DNA of 64,000 bases. It comes from Siphonodentalium dalli (lineage: Eukaryota; Mollusca; Scaphopoda; Gadilida; Siphonodentaliidae). The notes beneath the pieces were generated by a model. That model was not told where the DNA came from. It searched no databases and saw nothing but the letters and a program-made list of their open reading frames with translations. A program made the translations under genes and the position numbers. The stretch's first letter is position 1, and each line of letters opens with the position of its first letter. The DNA is taken from positions 130,779,282-130,843,281 of the forward strand of contig CP136062.1 of the NCBI GenBank assembly GCA_032622095.1, given 5' to 3'. Shown one piece after another: positions 25,701 through 37,700 of this stretch.

Positions 25701-28700
25701 TCTCCTTCCCTGAAAATAAATATTAAAGACAGTTCATATTTCTTGGGTGGAGATCAATATTCCACCAGTGTTAATGGTGCATCATTAAAGATCCTGTGTC
25801 ACTGCTTTCTCTTATATATGCATATATAAGAGAATACACTGGCTTACAAGGTCAAGGTAAATATTGTCAGGCTAATGTATTCTCTTATATGGGAGACTCA
25901 CATATATAATAGAATGCACTGGCACAGGGTTTTTGCAAAACTTTAGGAAGCTCCAGTCATACTACTCCAGTCATGGAAGGGTTACGACTGCCAAAAATAC
26001 TAGTTACAATTAAAATCCATCTTGTGGAAAAGTAATTATCAAAGATGGCATCCAGCATGGTTGTTAGATTAGATAAATGACACACCATCCAGATTATATC
26101 AGGCCTATTGGTTTATAGAAGAGAACAACATGCACAAGGGTTGCGCATCAAAGATGGCTTGGTCGAGTTTTTTTGCCCATATGAGTGCATTCGTCTGACC
26201 GAGAATCACTAAAAATGGGCGAACTATTAAAAAGAACCATAACTCAGAACTAAGGGCCATAACTCAGGTAAAAACAAGATGGCTGCCAGCAGCCATGTTT
26301 TTCATCGAAAATGGTTAAGATTCAATAGCTCACATCTACAGGTGATCCTAAACAAGCCTGTAAAGTTTCAAAACAATTCTACAATAAATGTGAGCTGCAG
26401 AGTGTGCTGATGAATTCATATTGACCTGCAAATGCACTAAAGGATTTAGTCATACAAAGAGTAAAATGCAAGATGGCCGTTGGCAGCAATGAAATGAAAG
26501 TATCAATGACACTGTAGTTCAACTTGGAAAGGGAATAATTTCATGTGTTACAGTCAATGGAGTGATTAGGAATGTGGAACGTTGAAAGGTCTAGTTATGC
26601 AAAGAGTAAAATCCAAGATGGCCACTGGCAGCCATGTTTTTTTGCCGAATGACCCCAAAATGACTCGTTCCCATTTACATGTCAATGTTAACTTCCACGA
26701 CAAATTTCATGATGATCAGACCAACACTCCATCCTGTAGTCTGTGCTAATGGAATGAATTTCGAAATCCAAGATGGCTGCTGGCGGCCATGTTTTTTGGC
26801 CGAATGACCCCAAAATGACTCGTTCCCATCTACATGTCAATATTAACATCCATGACAATTTCATGATGATCAGACGAACAGTATGACCTGTAGCCCGTGC
26901 TAATGGATTGAATTTTGGACCCCAAAATGACGCGTTCTCATCTACATGTCAATGTCAACAGCTGTGACAAATTTCATAATGATCCGACCAAAGGTACGAC
27001 CTGTAGCCCGTGCCAAAGGATTTAGTCACGCAAAGAGTAAAATCCAAGATGGCTGCTGGCGGCCATGTTTTTTTGCCAAATGACCCCAAAATGACTCGTT
27101 TCCATCTACCTGTCATTGTTAACATCCATGACAAATTGCATGATAATCCAACCAAAAGTACCACCTGTAGCCAGTGCCAAAGGATTTAGTCATGCAAAGA
27201 GTAAAATCCAAGATGGCTGCTGGCGGCCATGTTTTTTGGCCGAACAACCACAAAATTACTTGTTCCCATCTACATGTCAATATTAACATCCATGACAAAT
27301 TTCATGATGATCAGACAAAAAGTACGATCTGTAGCCCGTGCTAATGGATTGAATTTTGAAATCCAAGATGGCCGCTGGTGGCCATGTTTTTTTTCCGAAT
27401 GACCCCCAAATGACTCGTTCCATTCTACATGTCAATGTCAACAGTTATGACAAATTTTATAATGATTCGACCAAAGGTACGACCTGTAGCCCGTGCTAAA
27501 GGAAATTGTTGACGAATCACACGCACACACACACACAGGACGACGGATACCAATCCATGGCAATAGCTCAAACTTTACAAAGTAAAGTTGAGCTAAAAAT
27601 GGTAAACACCCATCTAGAGGTCACACCAAGGATCCATATGAAGTTTGGTGGTGATCGGATGAGGGATATGCTCTGTAGGGTGTGCTAAATGTTTTAGTGA
27701 TGCAAAGAGTAAAATCCAAGACGGCTGCCAGCGGCCATTTTTTCATTGAAAATCATTCAAATTCGATAGCTCCAATCTTGAGGTGATCCTAAACAAGCCA
27801 GTAAAGATTCAAAACAATTCACCAATAGATTTGGTCTGTAGGATTTAGTGATGCAAAGAGTAAAATCCAAGATGGTGGCTGGTGGCCATGTTTTTCATTG
27901 AAAATTTTTCAAATTTGACAGCTCCCATCCAGAGGTGATCCTAGACGCATATATCAAATATTGCTCAAATCAATATAAGTTTATACGAGTTAGCAAATGA
28001 TCAAAATCGCTAATAATAGACAAACTAAGACCCATAAGACTCGCATAAAAGAATGGACAAACCAGGTTTTCGAACTCGAGCTAGATATTGTTGCAACAGA
28101 CCCATGTGCCAATTATTAATTAAATCGGTCCATGTTTGTTTGAGTTATCATGCTAACGGTTTCGCGCCTACACAGACTCCCACCCGCCCGCCTACTGACC
28201 TCGCCAAAGCATTAGTTGATTTTTTTTTTAAACTCAACTAATATTAACACTCCGATAAATTAGATGATCACCAAGATCTGTAGCCACAAAAGCACTATTA
28301 AATTAATCATCTTCCACTTCGAGACCGAGTCAATTGCCACATAAATCAGACAGACAAGATCCTGTTAGTGAATGACCAGAAAACAGATTTGAACCAGGAG
28401 TCAGAATAGCACCAATTCCAAGCCTGCAAATAGTGTCTGCCATTTGCAGAATGATATCCCCAGGGTGTGGATTTAGTGATGATATCCTGCTCAGTGGGCT
28501 AGCATCACCAAATTCACCCTCTGGGAACCTCATTCTGCTTAGGCCTCAACTGCTATGGGAGACCTAGGATCAGATTGAATTTTGCCAGTTGAAGTTGGTG
28601 ATGTTCATAATAACCCATTAGTTACCTCGATTATGTATTTTATCTTCTGAAAATTAGGGGATATAGAAACTTCCCAGAAGGGAAAAAGTAACTAAAACAA

Positions 28701-31700
28701 TGTTAATTTGAGACTACAGATCATATACAGAAGATGAGGCCTAAGCAGAATTAGGTCCCCAGAGGGTGAATTTGGTGATGCTAGCCCACTGTGTGAGATA
28801 GCAGCACTAAATTCACCCTCTGGAGACCTCATTCTGCAAATGAAAAACACTATTTGCGGGCTTAGTCAGAATGGCACCAATTCAATAATCTATTTATAGC
28901 AGTTAGAACTGTACCTGCACCATACATAACAGAGTAAACTATCCTCTTTGTTTGTTCTCTCTCTTGAGATGTGACCAGGCCATGGTCTTTTCCCAACCTT
29001 TTGAAATAAAAAGTAGCAGAGTAGAATTTTAACCCTTTCTATACTAAATACTCACTCAGGGTTCCTGCAAGCAAGGACTGATCAAATTTAAGGCTATTCA
29101 AGGCCGTTTCGCGACATTTTCCAGCTATTTTCAAGGCCCTTTGATACCCAAATTCAAGGATTTTCCAGGCCTTAAAATAAATTAATCAGTATTCTATCAC
29201 ACATTGCCATGTTAGTAATTATTAACATTACTCAGGTTGGGTACTATAATACCTGGTACTTTTCCCAGATTATTACACTCACACAATTCAATGCAGATAA
29301 TCATTTTTAGGTCCGACTACGAATGGAAATGGTAGCGTCTTTTTTTTGTCCTTCAAAACTAAGATGTTTGTCAGATTTCACATGTGAATCCAACGCGGTT
29401 TTTCCCATGTTCGCCACGCTAAATGTTTTCAGGCAAAGTTTGCATTTTGCAGAATACCTGTCGACAAGAACGATCATTAACCAGTCTTTGTAACTTTCGG
29501 AAGTTAACCAACAATCTTGGAATGTGCATTTCCCCATTTTTTATTGGTAATTATCGAAAACAATCATCGAAAAACAGTACACACACGACAGCATTTTAGC
29601 AGACTGACACGACAGTCACATGCGATAATACGTCGCGCTTTGCGATTGGTCAACATCACTGCAACGATCCAATGAGAATGCTTGATACATCGCTGCTCTA
29701 TTATAATATAACTGCGCTATTTATATCTCGCTCCAATGCGGTCATTTACCGTAAACCCGGAAATGTAAGAGGTGATTAATTACGGATCATTGGCGTGTTG
29801 TTGTATCGCGAATATTCAAGGCTTTTCAAGGCCCATTGCCCATATTCCAGGATTTCAAGACCTTGAACCACACCTTGTCAAATTCAAGGCCGTTCCTTGA
29901 ATCCAAAGCCCCGCGGGAACCCTGTCACTGACGAGTACATGTAGTTCCCTTAAGAAATGTTCAGATTGTTAAACTCATTATCTGATAACTTCCCATGAAT
30001 CAATTATGACCAGGATGGTTGGACCATCTATTCACATTATCTCAAAGCTTGGTTTGGTAATCCAAGATTTTTAAAACAATACACAAATAGAATGTGACAT
30101 ACTATACTATATGTCGAGTGAGAACGAAATGTAAATGCATGAATAAGACACCACAATATTCCAGAGTGGGAATTGATGCAAATATGTCAAAAACATCAAT
30201 TTGATCTTGTCATGGGTAATAATTATACAGAATTTAATTTTGTTGATAACTCACCATTCTGCTGTTAGCTCTATGAAAATATCTACGGTACTCCCATGTG
30301 AGAAAATCTTGAGGAGTGCAGGATCATTAGTCAGATGGGCCAATAGTCTCAATTCAATCTGCTGGAAATCTGAAAGTCATAGATTACTATGGTAGAGCTA
30401 AAAGACAGACAGAGTTTGTTTTAATATATATAGCGTCAAGACAATTTCTGCACAATATCCTTCGCACTATCTGGGTGAACAAATGCTCTAATAATCACAC
30501 ACTAAACACAAGGTTTTTGCACCAGAGCTTTGTAATAATTGACACAATAATAAGAGCATAGCTAGACCGTGGAAAAATATGCCCATGGTAATTCCAACAA
30601 AGGATCATAACTGCATGGTGAAAATTGGCGGCAGAACCCAAATTCGAACTTGACCTGTATTTTGTGCTAGTAAACCCACAAACCAAATTTCATTCCATTT
30701 AGTTGAGACTTTCTAAAGTTATCATCCAGAAACCAAATGTGAAGGATGGATGGACGAACAGATGGATGGACAGATCAATAACATAATATGTCCCATTTTT
30801 TTTAAACGGGAGTAAAATTGTACAAAACAGTAAGCCTTAGAAAAATGGGTCCCCTGTTTTATTTCATTGAGCTTTGATTGATGTTCCAGACAATCGGAGG
30901 GTATCTGGATTCATGCATCTCAACAAATTCACCAGTTGCTTCACATATGGGGAACTTAAGAGTCGTGATATGAAAGCAACTCTAAACCCTATTTCAGTAA
31001 CTAATTAGTATATTGTTACCTGCAGTGAGGAATGTCCAGCCTTCGTGGCTAATGAATGGTTCTCTAGCATATATCTCAATCTCATCGTCAAATTCTCGAC
31101 CTACAATACAATGTAACAATAAAGGCATGTATGGCCTTCGTTATAGGTTATAATTTAGAAATAATTGTTTCCAAATTATGAACATTTCCTATGTGATATT
31201 TCCACAAAACACACTTTGTGTGAGCCGAGAGTTTGTTTATATACAACATGTAAAGAGTGAGCAATAAGCAAAAAACACCCAACACCATGACAATTTTTTT
31301 AGGAGAGTGATTCACGGTGACTCATTCAATACTGAAATCTTGAGTGGTGAGGATTAGCGATCGTTATTATGCCAGTATCTTGTAAACAACCAAAGTTCCA
31401 CTAGTGGGGTCTCCCCAGTGTTGAGTGTTTTGCTTATCATATACTCATTACATACCTTATTGTAACATAACATGGCTTTTGTTTACTAACACAGCAAACT
31501 TGACAATAACATACTATTTAAGTGATATTTACAATAACATACTATTTACGCGATATTTATGAACAGCATGACAACAAAGTATGTCTATAGTTTAATATTC
31601 TTTCTGTTTATGGCAGTTTTAACGGATGTGACAATTTTAACAGAAATACCACCGTGAAGGCCATCGAAGATGTGCATTCTCAACCCAATTAATGCTATGG

Positions 31701-34700
31701 AACATATCTGAAAATTATCCAAACCTATCACATAAATATGACTTTTTTTTCCTATCCTAATAGAAGTGCATCCCTTAAAAGGTAACCTTGGTGAAAAGTC
31801 ATATATGAAACATTAAAATCACCATGAACATTTTTGGTAGGGTAAAATACTGATCTTACTGGGACAGCTACAGTAAGTGTAACAGAACCAGAGAGAGAAG
31901 TGCAGGAGTCGCACGGAAAGTTGGCAGCACCCGGAATCCCAAGCCAGTCACCTATCCAAGGACTAACCGAGCTTGATGTTGCTTAACTTCGGTGATCACA
32001 CAAAGTGTCTAATGCTCGACATCACTTAACTTCGGTGATCACACAAAGATTCTAACGACTGTGACCAAGAGAACTAGACCTCTTGTTCAGTGATGTCATC
32101 GGCCTTCTATATTTACACCATGACTGCTACATATGCAAATTCAACACTAAGGCTGCTTGCTTAATAGCTTGGGTATATTAGCATTGTACAAAGACCTTAA
32201 GCTACACGTTGGAAGTGCATTAAAAGAACAAAATTAGTACTATGCATACAAGTTACGGTCCATGAAGAAAGGATATGCACTCTATGATCATTAGAGTGGT
32301 GACGCAAGCTATTGACTTGTCTCATAATTATTATTTTATAGCGAGGAATCTATATGAAACATGCAACTGAAGCTATTTGTCTATGAAGCAAAGACCCATA
32401 AGTATTAATAACAAGAGCAAAATATAACTAGGGGGTGGCAAATTAAGCAGGGTTTCCCCTATGGGGGCAGCAGGTCCCTTTAACGGTCCCTAATTCCCCT
32501 CACCCAAATTTCCCCTCCAAAATAAGTTCATACCAATCCAAGGGTTAATGCCTACAACACATGTGTATATCTGCCACTAAATAAAACAAACAGAGAGTAA
32601 TAACAAAGATAAGTTTATTTGCCCATGCATTAACGCTGACCACTCGATCGTGAACCATTTTGCAGGAAATTAGGGCTGTAACAATACACTTGTAATGAAA
32701 GATACGAATCATGATACATGATCATCGATACCATACATTTAGTGTTTCCAAATGATTACCACCTGAATTATCAGATTTATAACTGGAGATAAGAGTTCAT
32801 TTTAAACAAATGCAGTTTAGCTGGATGAGTCAAATAGACATAATAATATTCATGTAGAGAGACCTTGAGAGAACATTGTAGGTTTTGCTCTTTTACACAT
32901 GGCCATCTTCAGAAATTATTTATTTCCTGTATTGTGATAAACATGACACGATACGATGCGCGTATCGTTTGAAAGTGTATCATGATACATTGAATTGCAT
33001 GATGAATTGTTACAGCCCTAAAGTATACAATTGCTTTTCAGGGCTGCAGACATTGACAATTATTATTTCCATATTGTGAAAGATATCGGAGCGACATCAC
33101 TAAAAGTGACATGGTTGATTCTGTCTGGATATATCATGTTTACGTTCTCAACTAACACTCTGTTCTGACTGGTTCTCATTAATGATTATTATGGACCAGA
33201 TGTTAGCCACTGAAGAATGATCAGGAATATTTCAAGGTATATAACATATTGTCATGAATGTAATGAAGTGGGATGTCAAAATAAATTGCGAATTTTAACA
33301 ATTTCATCTACCATTGTTGGTGGCGGTACAAAAGAATTGTCAGCACACTTATTGTACCCGCGAATTTAACTTGATTTGTCGCAAAGTTTACGGTACCTAA
33401 ATACTAGCAGATATTCACAGTATTTATATGGACTGAGATTTCCCCAGCAGCCATAGTGGTACCATTCCCCCAGCCCCTAGCAGAAACCCTGAAATATGCC
33501 TGTGGTAACTCCAACAGTATTTGGAGAAGTCTGCCCAAACAAAGTCGGCCCCAGAGAAGTCGGCCCCAAGAGAAGTCGGCCCGGCTAAATTAAAGATTGC
33601 TCAAGAGAAGTCGGCCCCATCATTTTGTTTACTGCTTGTTAAATCATGTGACACAAAAAGATGTTTGTATAGTTTATGGTCGCGGTGTTTACATTACGCA
33701 AATGTGACCAACATTTCGCCACATGGTATCACCTCGTTGCATTCCATTTTATGTGACCATATTTTCGCCAAATGGTGTCAAAGGGGATTATATCATATCG
33801 TAGCATTCCATGTGCTTATCGCACACTGTCATGGCTTTTCGCAGTTATGTCGATAGGGTTCGTTAAAGGGGAATTTAAGACACATGAAATATAGAGTTAC
33901 ATCGATGTCGCCAAACTCGGTCGTAATAGGATGGTGTATATACCTGACGCTTAGCGGGCAAATCAGGAGGTTGTTGAATGTTGTCCATTGACAGCCTAGT
34001 GGATTCCATAATTGGAAGCTCAATTGTTAAATTGCAATCACAATTGCATTGATTATTCACTTGCGAACACACATAACAGGGCTGTGTGACAGGCATATTT
34101 GAAATTGAAATACAAATCTGTACCGGAAAATATTAGCCATATATACAACGCAAGGTATTAGACCAGATACGAACCCTCACACTGAGTTAGCCAATTAATA
34201 TAGGCCTAAACAATGTCTCGTCATAAATATAATGGGCGTCACGCCAGAGGGATTTCCACATGGAAGCAGTCATGCAGCGTTAAAGATAAACATAAAGTCA
34301 GATAGGGTTAAATAATGCTAAATGTTAATAGCTGGGCCGACTTCGTATGGGGCCAACTTCTCCTGGGCCGACTTCTCCGGGGCCGACTTTGTTTTGGGCC
34401 GACTTCTCCTGTATTCACTCCAACAAAGCGCCATAACTCTGGTGAAAATTGGCAGGCAGAACCCAAATTTGAACATGACCTTTAATTATTTTGGCTAGTA
34501 AAGTCACATACCAAATGGACAGACCAAAACGGGAGTATAAAAATTGAAGAATGAAAGACGATACTCACCAATAATAAAGTTGTCTTCATACTGGGATACA
34601 ATAACAGCTGATTTTGGAACAGACTGTATGTTAGGATGACAAGAAGCAAGCCGGCCAGAAACTGTAGAAGTCTGGTCCCACTCGGTCTGTAGGCCATTGT

Positions 34701-37700
34701 CTCTAATACAACTCAAGATACCATCAACGTAGGTCGATTTCAGTTTTTGAAGCTGAAGAATATATGCAAACTATACTCACTATAGGTGTCTTGTATTACG
34801 GGAGCTGCACTGATGGGAGCTGCACTGATGCAACAAATGACCATGTGCCATTTCATTCTCTTATATATACACGAGTCTCCCATAGGAAGCCTCACATATA
34901 TAACAATATTTACCTTGACCTCGTAAGCCAGTGCATTGTCTTATATATGCGAGGCTCCCTATGAGAGACTCGCATATATAAGAGAATGTACTGGCAAAGG
35001 GTCTTTAATGCTGCACGAGCGCAGCTCTCATCATTAAAGGGTTAAACAGTTAACAGATTTCCTGCTACTGATGTACATCATTTTCTCGTGCAAACAGGGA
35101 TTTCTCTAGCCGTTTTTAACTTTTTGCAAATATCCATGGGAAAATTTGCACTATAGACAGTGCAATAGAGGCCTATAATCAGGAATATATAGAGAATATA
35201 TAAGAACATGCATTTTCATTGTAAAACTCAATGTAATAAAACAGTTTAATTTATTTCTTATATTTGTTATTCTTATTTTATACAAATGGAGTGTGAGGAC
35301 TTGAAAAATCATCATAAAATGAATGGGAACGGGGGTTCACACTATTTCCTTCGAATCAAATTTAAGCACTTTTAAAGCACTTTTGAGGACTGGGAAAAGA
35401 GATTTTAAGGATTATTTTACTGTCGTAACCTACAATAAACACATCAATCTATGTCAGTTTACAGTGTTCAAAATGGTGAAATGAACTCACATCTATCTCC
35501 TTCTTATCCATTCATACTTTTTGCCCCAAATGTGATTAAAAACGCATTTTCAGGGATGCATTTTCCCAAAAGAAACGTGTTAAACTGCACTATTGGTTGA
35601 CACTGCGCATGATGGCATGTGACCACATACACGGATGACGTTTAGTGGAAATAGGAAATCCGGATAGTTATTTACATTGCGGGTTCAAGTTTTTGTTTGA
35701 GATTTCCAATAAATTGACTCATGCGAACCATTTAGTGCAGAATATAAGGACTTTTCAAGGATAGTGGTTGATATTTAACCCTTTCAGTGTCAAGTCCTAT
35801 TTTTGTATCAACCCATATGTGATTATAATAATTATAATAATGTGATACATTGATGGAAAGAGCTCTTTCCATCAATGTATCACATTATTATAATCAATAA
35901 ATTTGAAAAATGATCAAGGAAATATGGGTTGATACAAAAATAGGACTTGGCAAAGTAAGAAATCTATTTAAGCACTTTTTATTTTGCATATGAACTCTGG
36001 AGAAGTTCAAAAAACAAAAGACTGTGAATCGGGAATTTCGGGTCAAAAATTGGGAACAAGAGGTACGCTGTCGCGTGGCATTTGCCCCCGACCGTAGCAA
36101 TTCGGATTAAGCATGGACGCGGAAACCCAAAAACAAGCGATCCGGAAACCCAAAACAAGCGAAAATTCAAATTTTCTAAGTTGAAAAAAGGGCCATAACT
36201 CTGGCAGAAATCATCAGATCATACCCAAATTCGCACTTGACATGTATTTTCATATAACTGATCCGCAAAAATACGGGATTTGCAATTGTACCACCAAAGC
36301 TCACGCTATCATCTGGAAACCAAAAAAAAACAAAAGAAAAATTGAATTTTCTAAGTAAAAAAAGGGCCATAACTCAGGTGAAAATGGGTGGACGAAACCC
36401 GCGCTATGCATGTAGCTGTTCCCCCATGCTGCTCTATCACCATACCAAATATCAGCTAAATCTGCCCAGCGGTTGCTGAACAATAATGCAAAATGTTTGT
36501 ACGGACGGACAAAATTGAATTTTCTAAGTAAAAAAAGGGCCATAACTCTGGTGAAAATGGGTGGACGAAACCCGCGCTATGCATGTAGCTGTTCCCCCAT
36601 GCTGCTCTATCACCATACCAAATATCAGCTACATCTGCCCAGCGGTTGCTGAACAATAATGCAAAATGTTTGTACGGACTGACGTACGGGCGGATGTACG
36701 GACAGACGGACGGAGACGTCGACTATATACCCGCCGACTTCAAGTCGGGAGCATAATAATCCTGACTATTTACCTTTGGGGATGTGGTCCATTTTTCGTC
36801 CCGCTAAGTGTCATTGCCTAATAATATCCCTGTCAAAAGTCTATATATTATACGATTATCAACCAATAATCCAACACGCTGCTGATGCATGATACACATA
36901 CTTGAATGCTAGTTTCAAAGTTTCTTATAATATATGTACAATATATAACAATATGTCAAGACATTATAACCATATTTATTATGTGCTTGCCTGTAAAATA
37001 AAAGAAAATTACCGAAACGTAGATCGTCGCATCTATCTCTTTGGAGCTACAGTGAAATCGCGTTTTGTTATTTCACTCTAGGTTCCATTTTTTCACTGTA
37101 GCGTTAAACTAACAACTACCATACAGGAGCACATGAGCTGCGAAGGTTGGTGCATGATGATCAGTGCATGCGAACTGTCCACTATCCAATCAAAATTGAC
37201 AAATTTATGATGCCACATGAAATTGATCAATCGATAATTTTTGAGCGAAAGCGTATATGTTAATTTTAACTTTCTATTAGGCCTAGGCTCTTTCCTGTTT
37301 GTAAACACTGACATGTGTGCTCTTGAATTAAGTAGAATTCATTTAGCAGCTTTGAGCATTAATATATAAAGCGCATATAATAACAATAATACCTACATCT
37401 TTTTGTTTGAATACCTGAAACATTTCATTCATGTCTGGAAAGAAATATTGAATTTTCACTCGAGCCTTGTAGCCACTAGTAAAAATTTGATCATTCTTTC
37501 CAGGCAATCATGAGATATTTCGGTATTCAAACAAAAACTGCAGGTGTTCTCTATATATCTGATAGATTGTGAAAATATATATATACTAGCCGATGAGCCC
37601 GACGTTGTCCGGGCTATTCAAAAACCAAATTTAAAGTCGATAGCTCCACCCGTTTCCGAGATCTGGTCTGCGCATGCGCGAAGCTGGCGTCGCACGGGCT

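Larger units (their letters stand above)
29029..30045. mobile_element. MITE family D, copy 2, split by a hAT-like element
   Basis: TTAACCCTTTCTATACT starts at 29029. It is interrupted at 29057-29923, then TCACTGACGAGTACATGTAG resumes the D sequence and fades out near 30045. Confidence 0.6.
32412..34541 (+). repeat. Pearl-like repeat P1, copy f, split by nested insertions
   Basis: Left end ACAAGAGC at 32412. P1 sequence resumes at 33492-33516 (CCTGTGGTAACTCCAACA) and again at 34417 (GCCATAACTCTGGTGAAAAT), ending AACGGGAGTATAAAA at 34541. Two elements fill the gaps. Confidence 0.65.

Noticed and set aside
26135-28240. Regularly spaced similar blocks that could suggest a CRISPR array
   Set aside because: Repeats of about 165 bp with no short constant repeat and unique spacers, in an animal gene intron.
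33521-33856. 111-residue frame starting [16 protein letters not shown]
   Set aside because: The Lys-Ser-Ala-Pro repeats are the translated GAAGTCGGCCC terminal array of a transposon.
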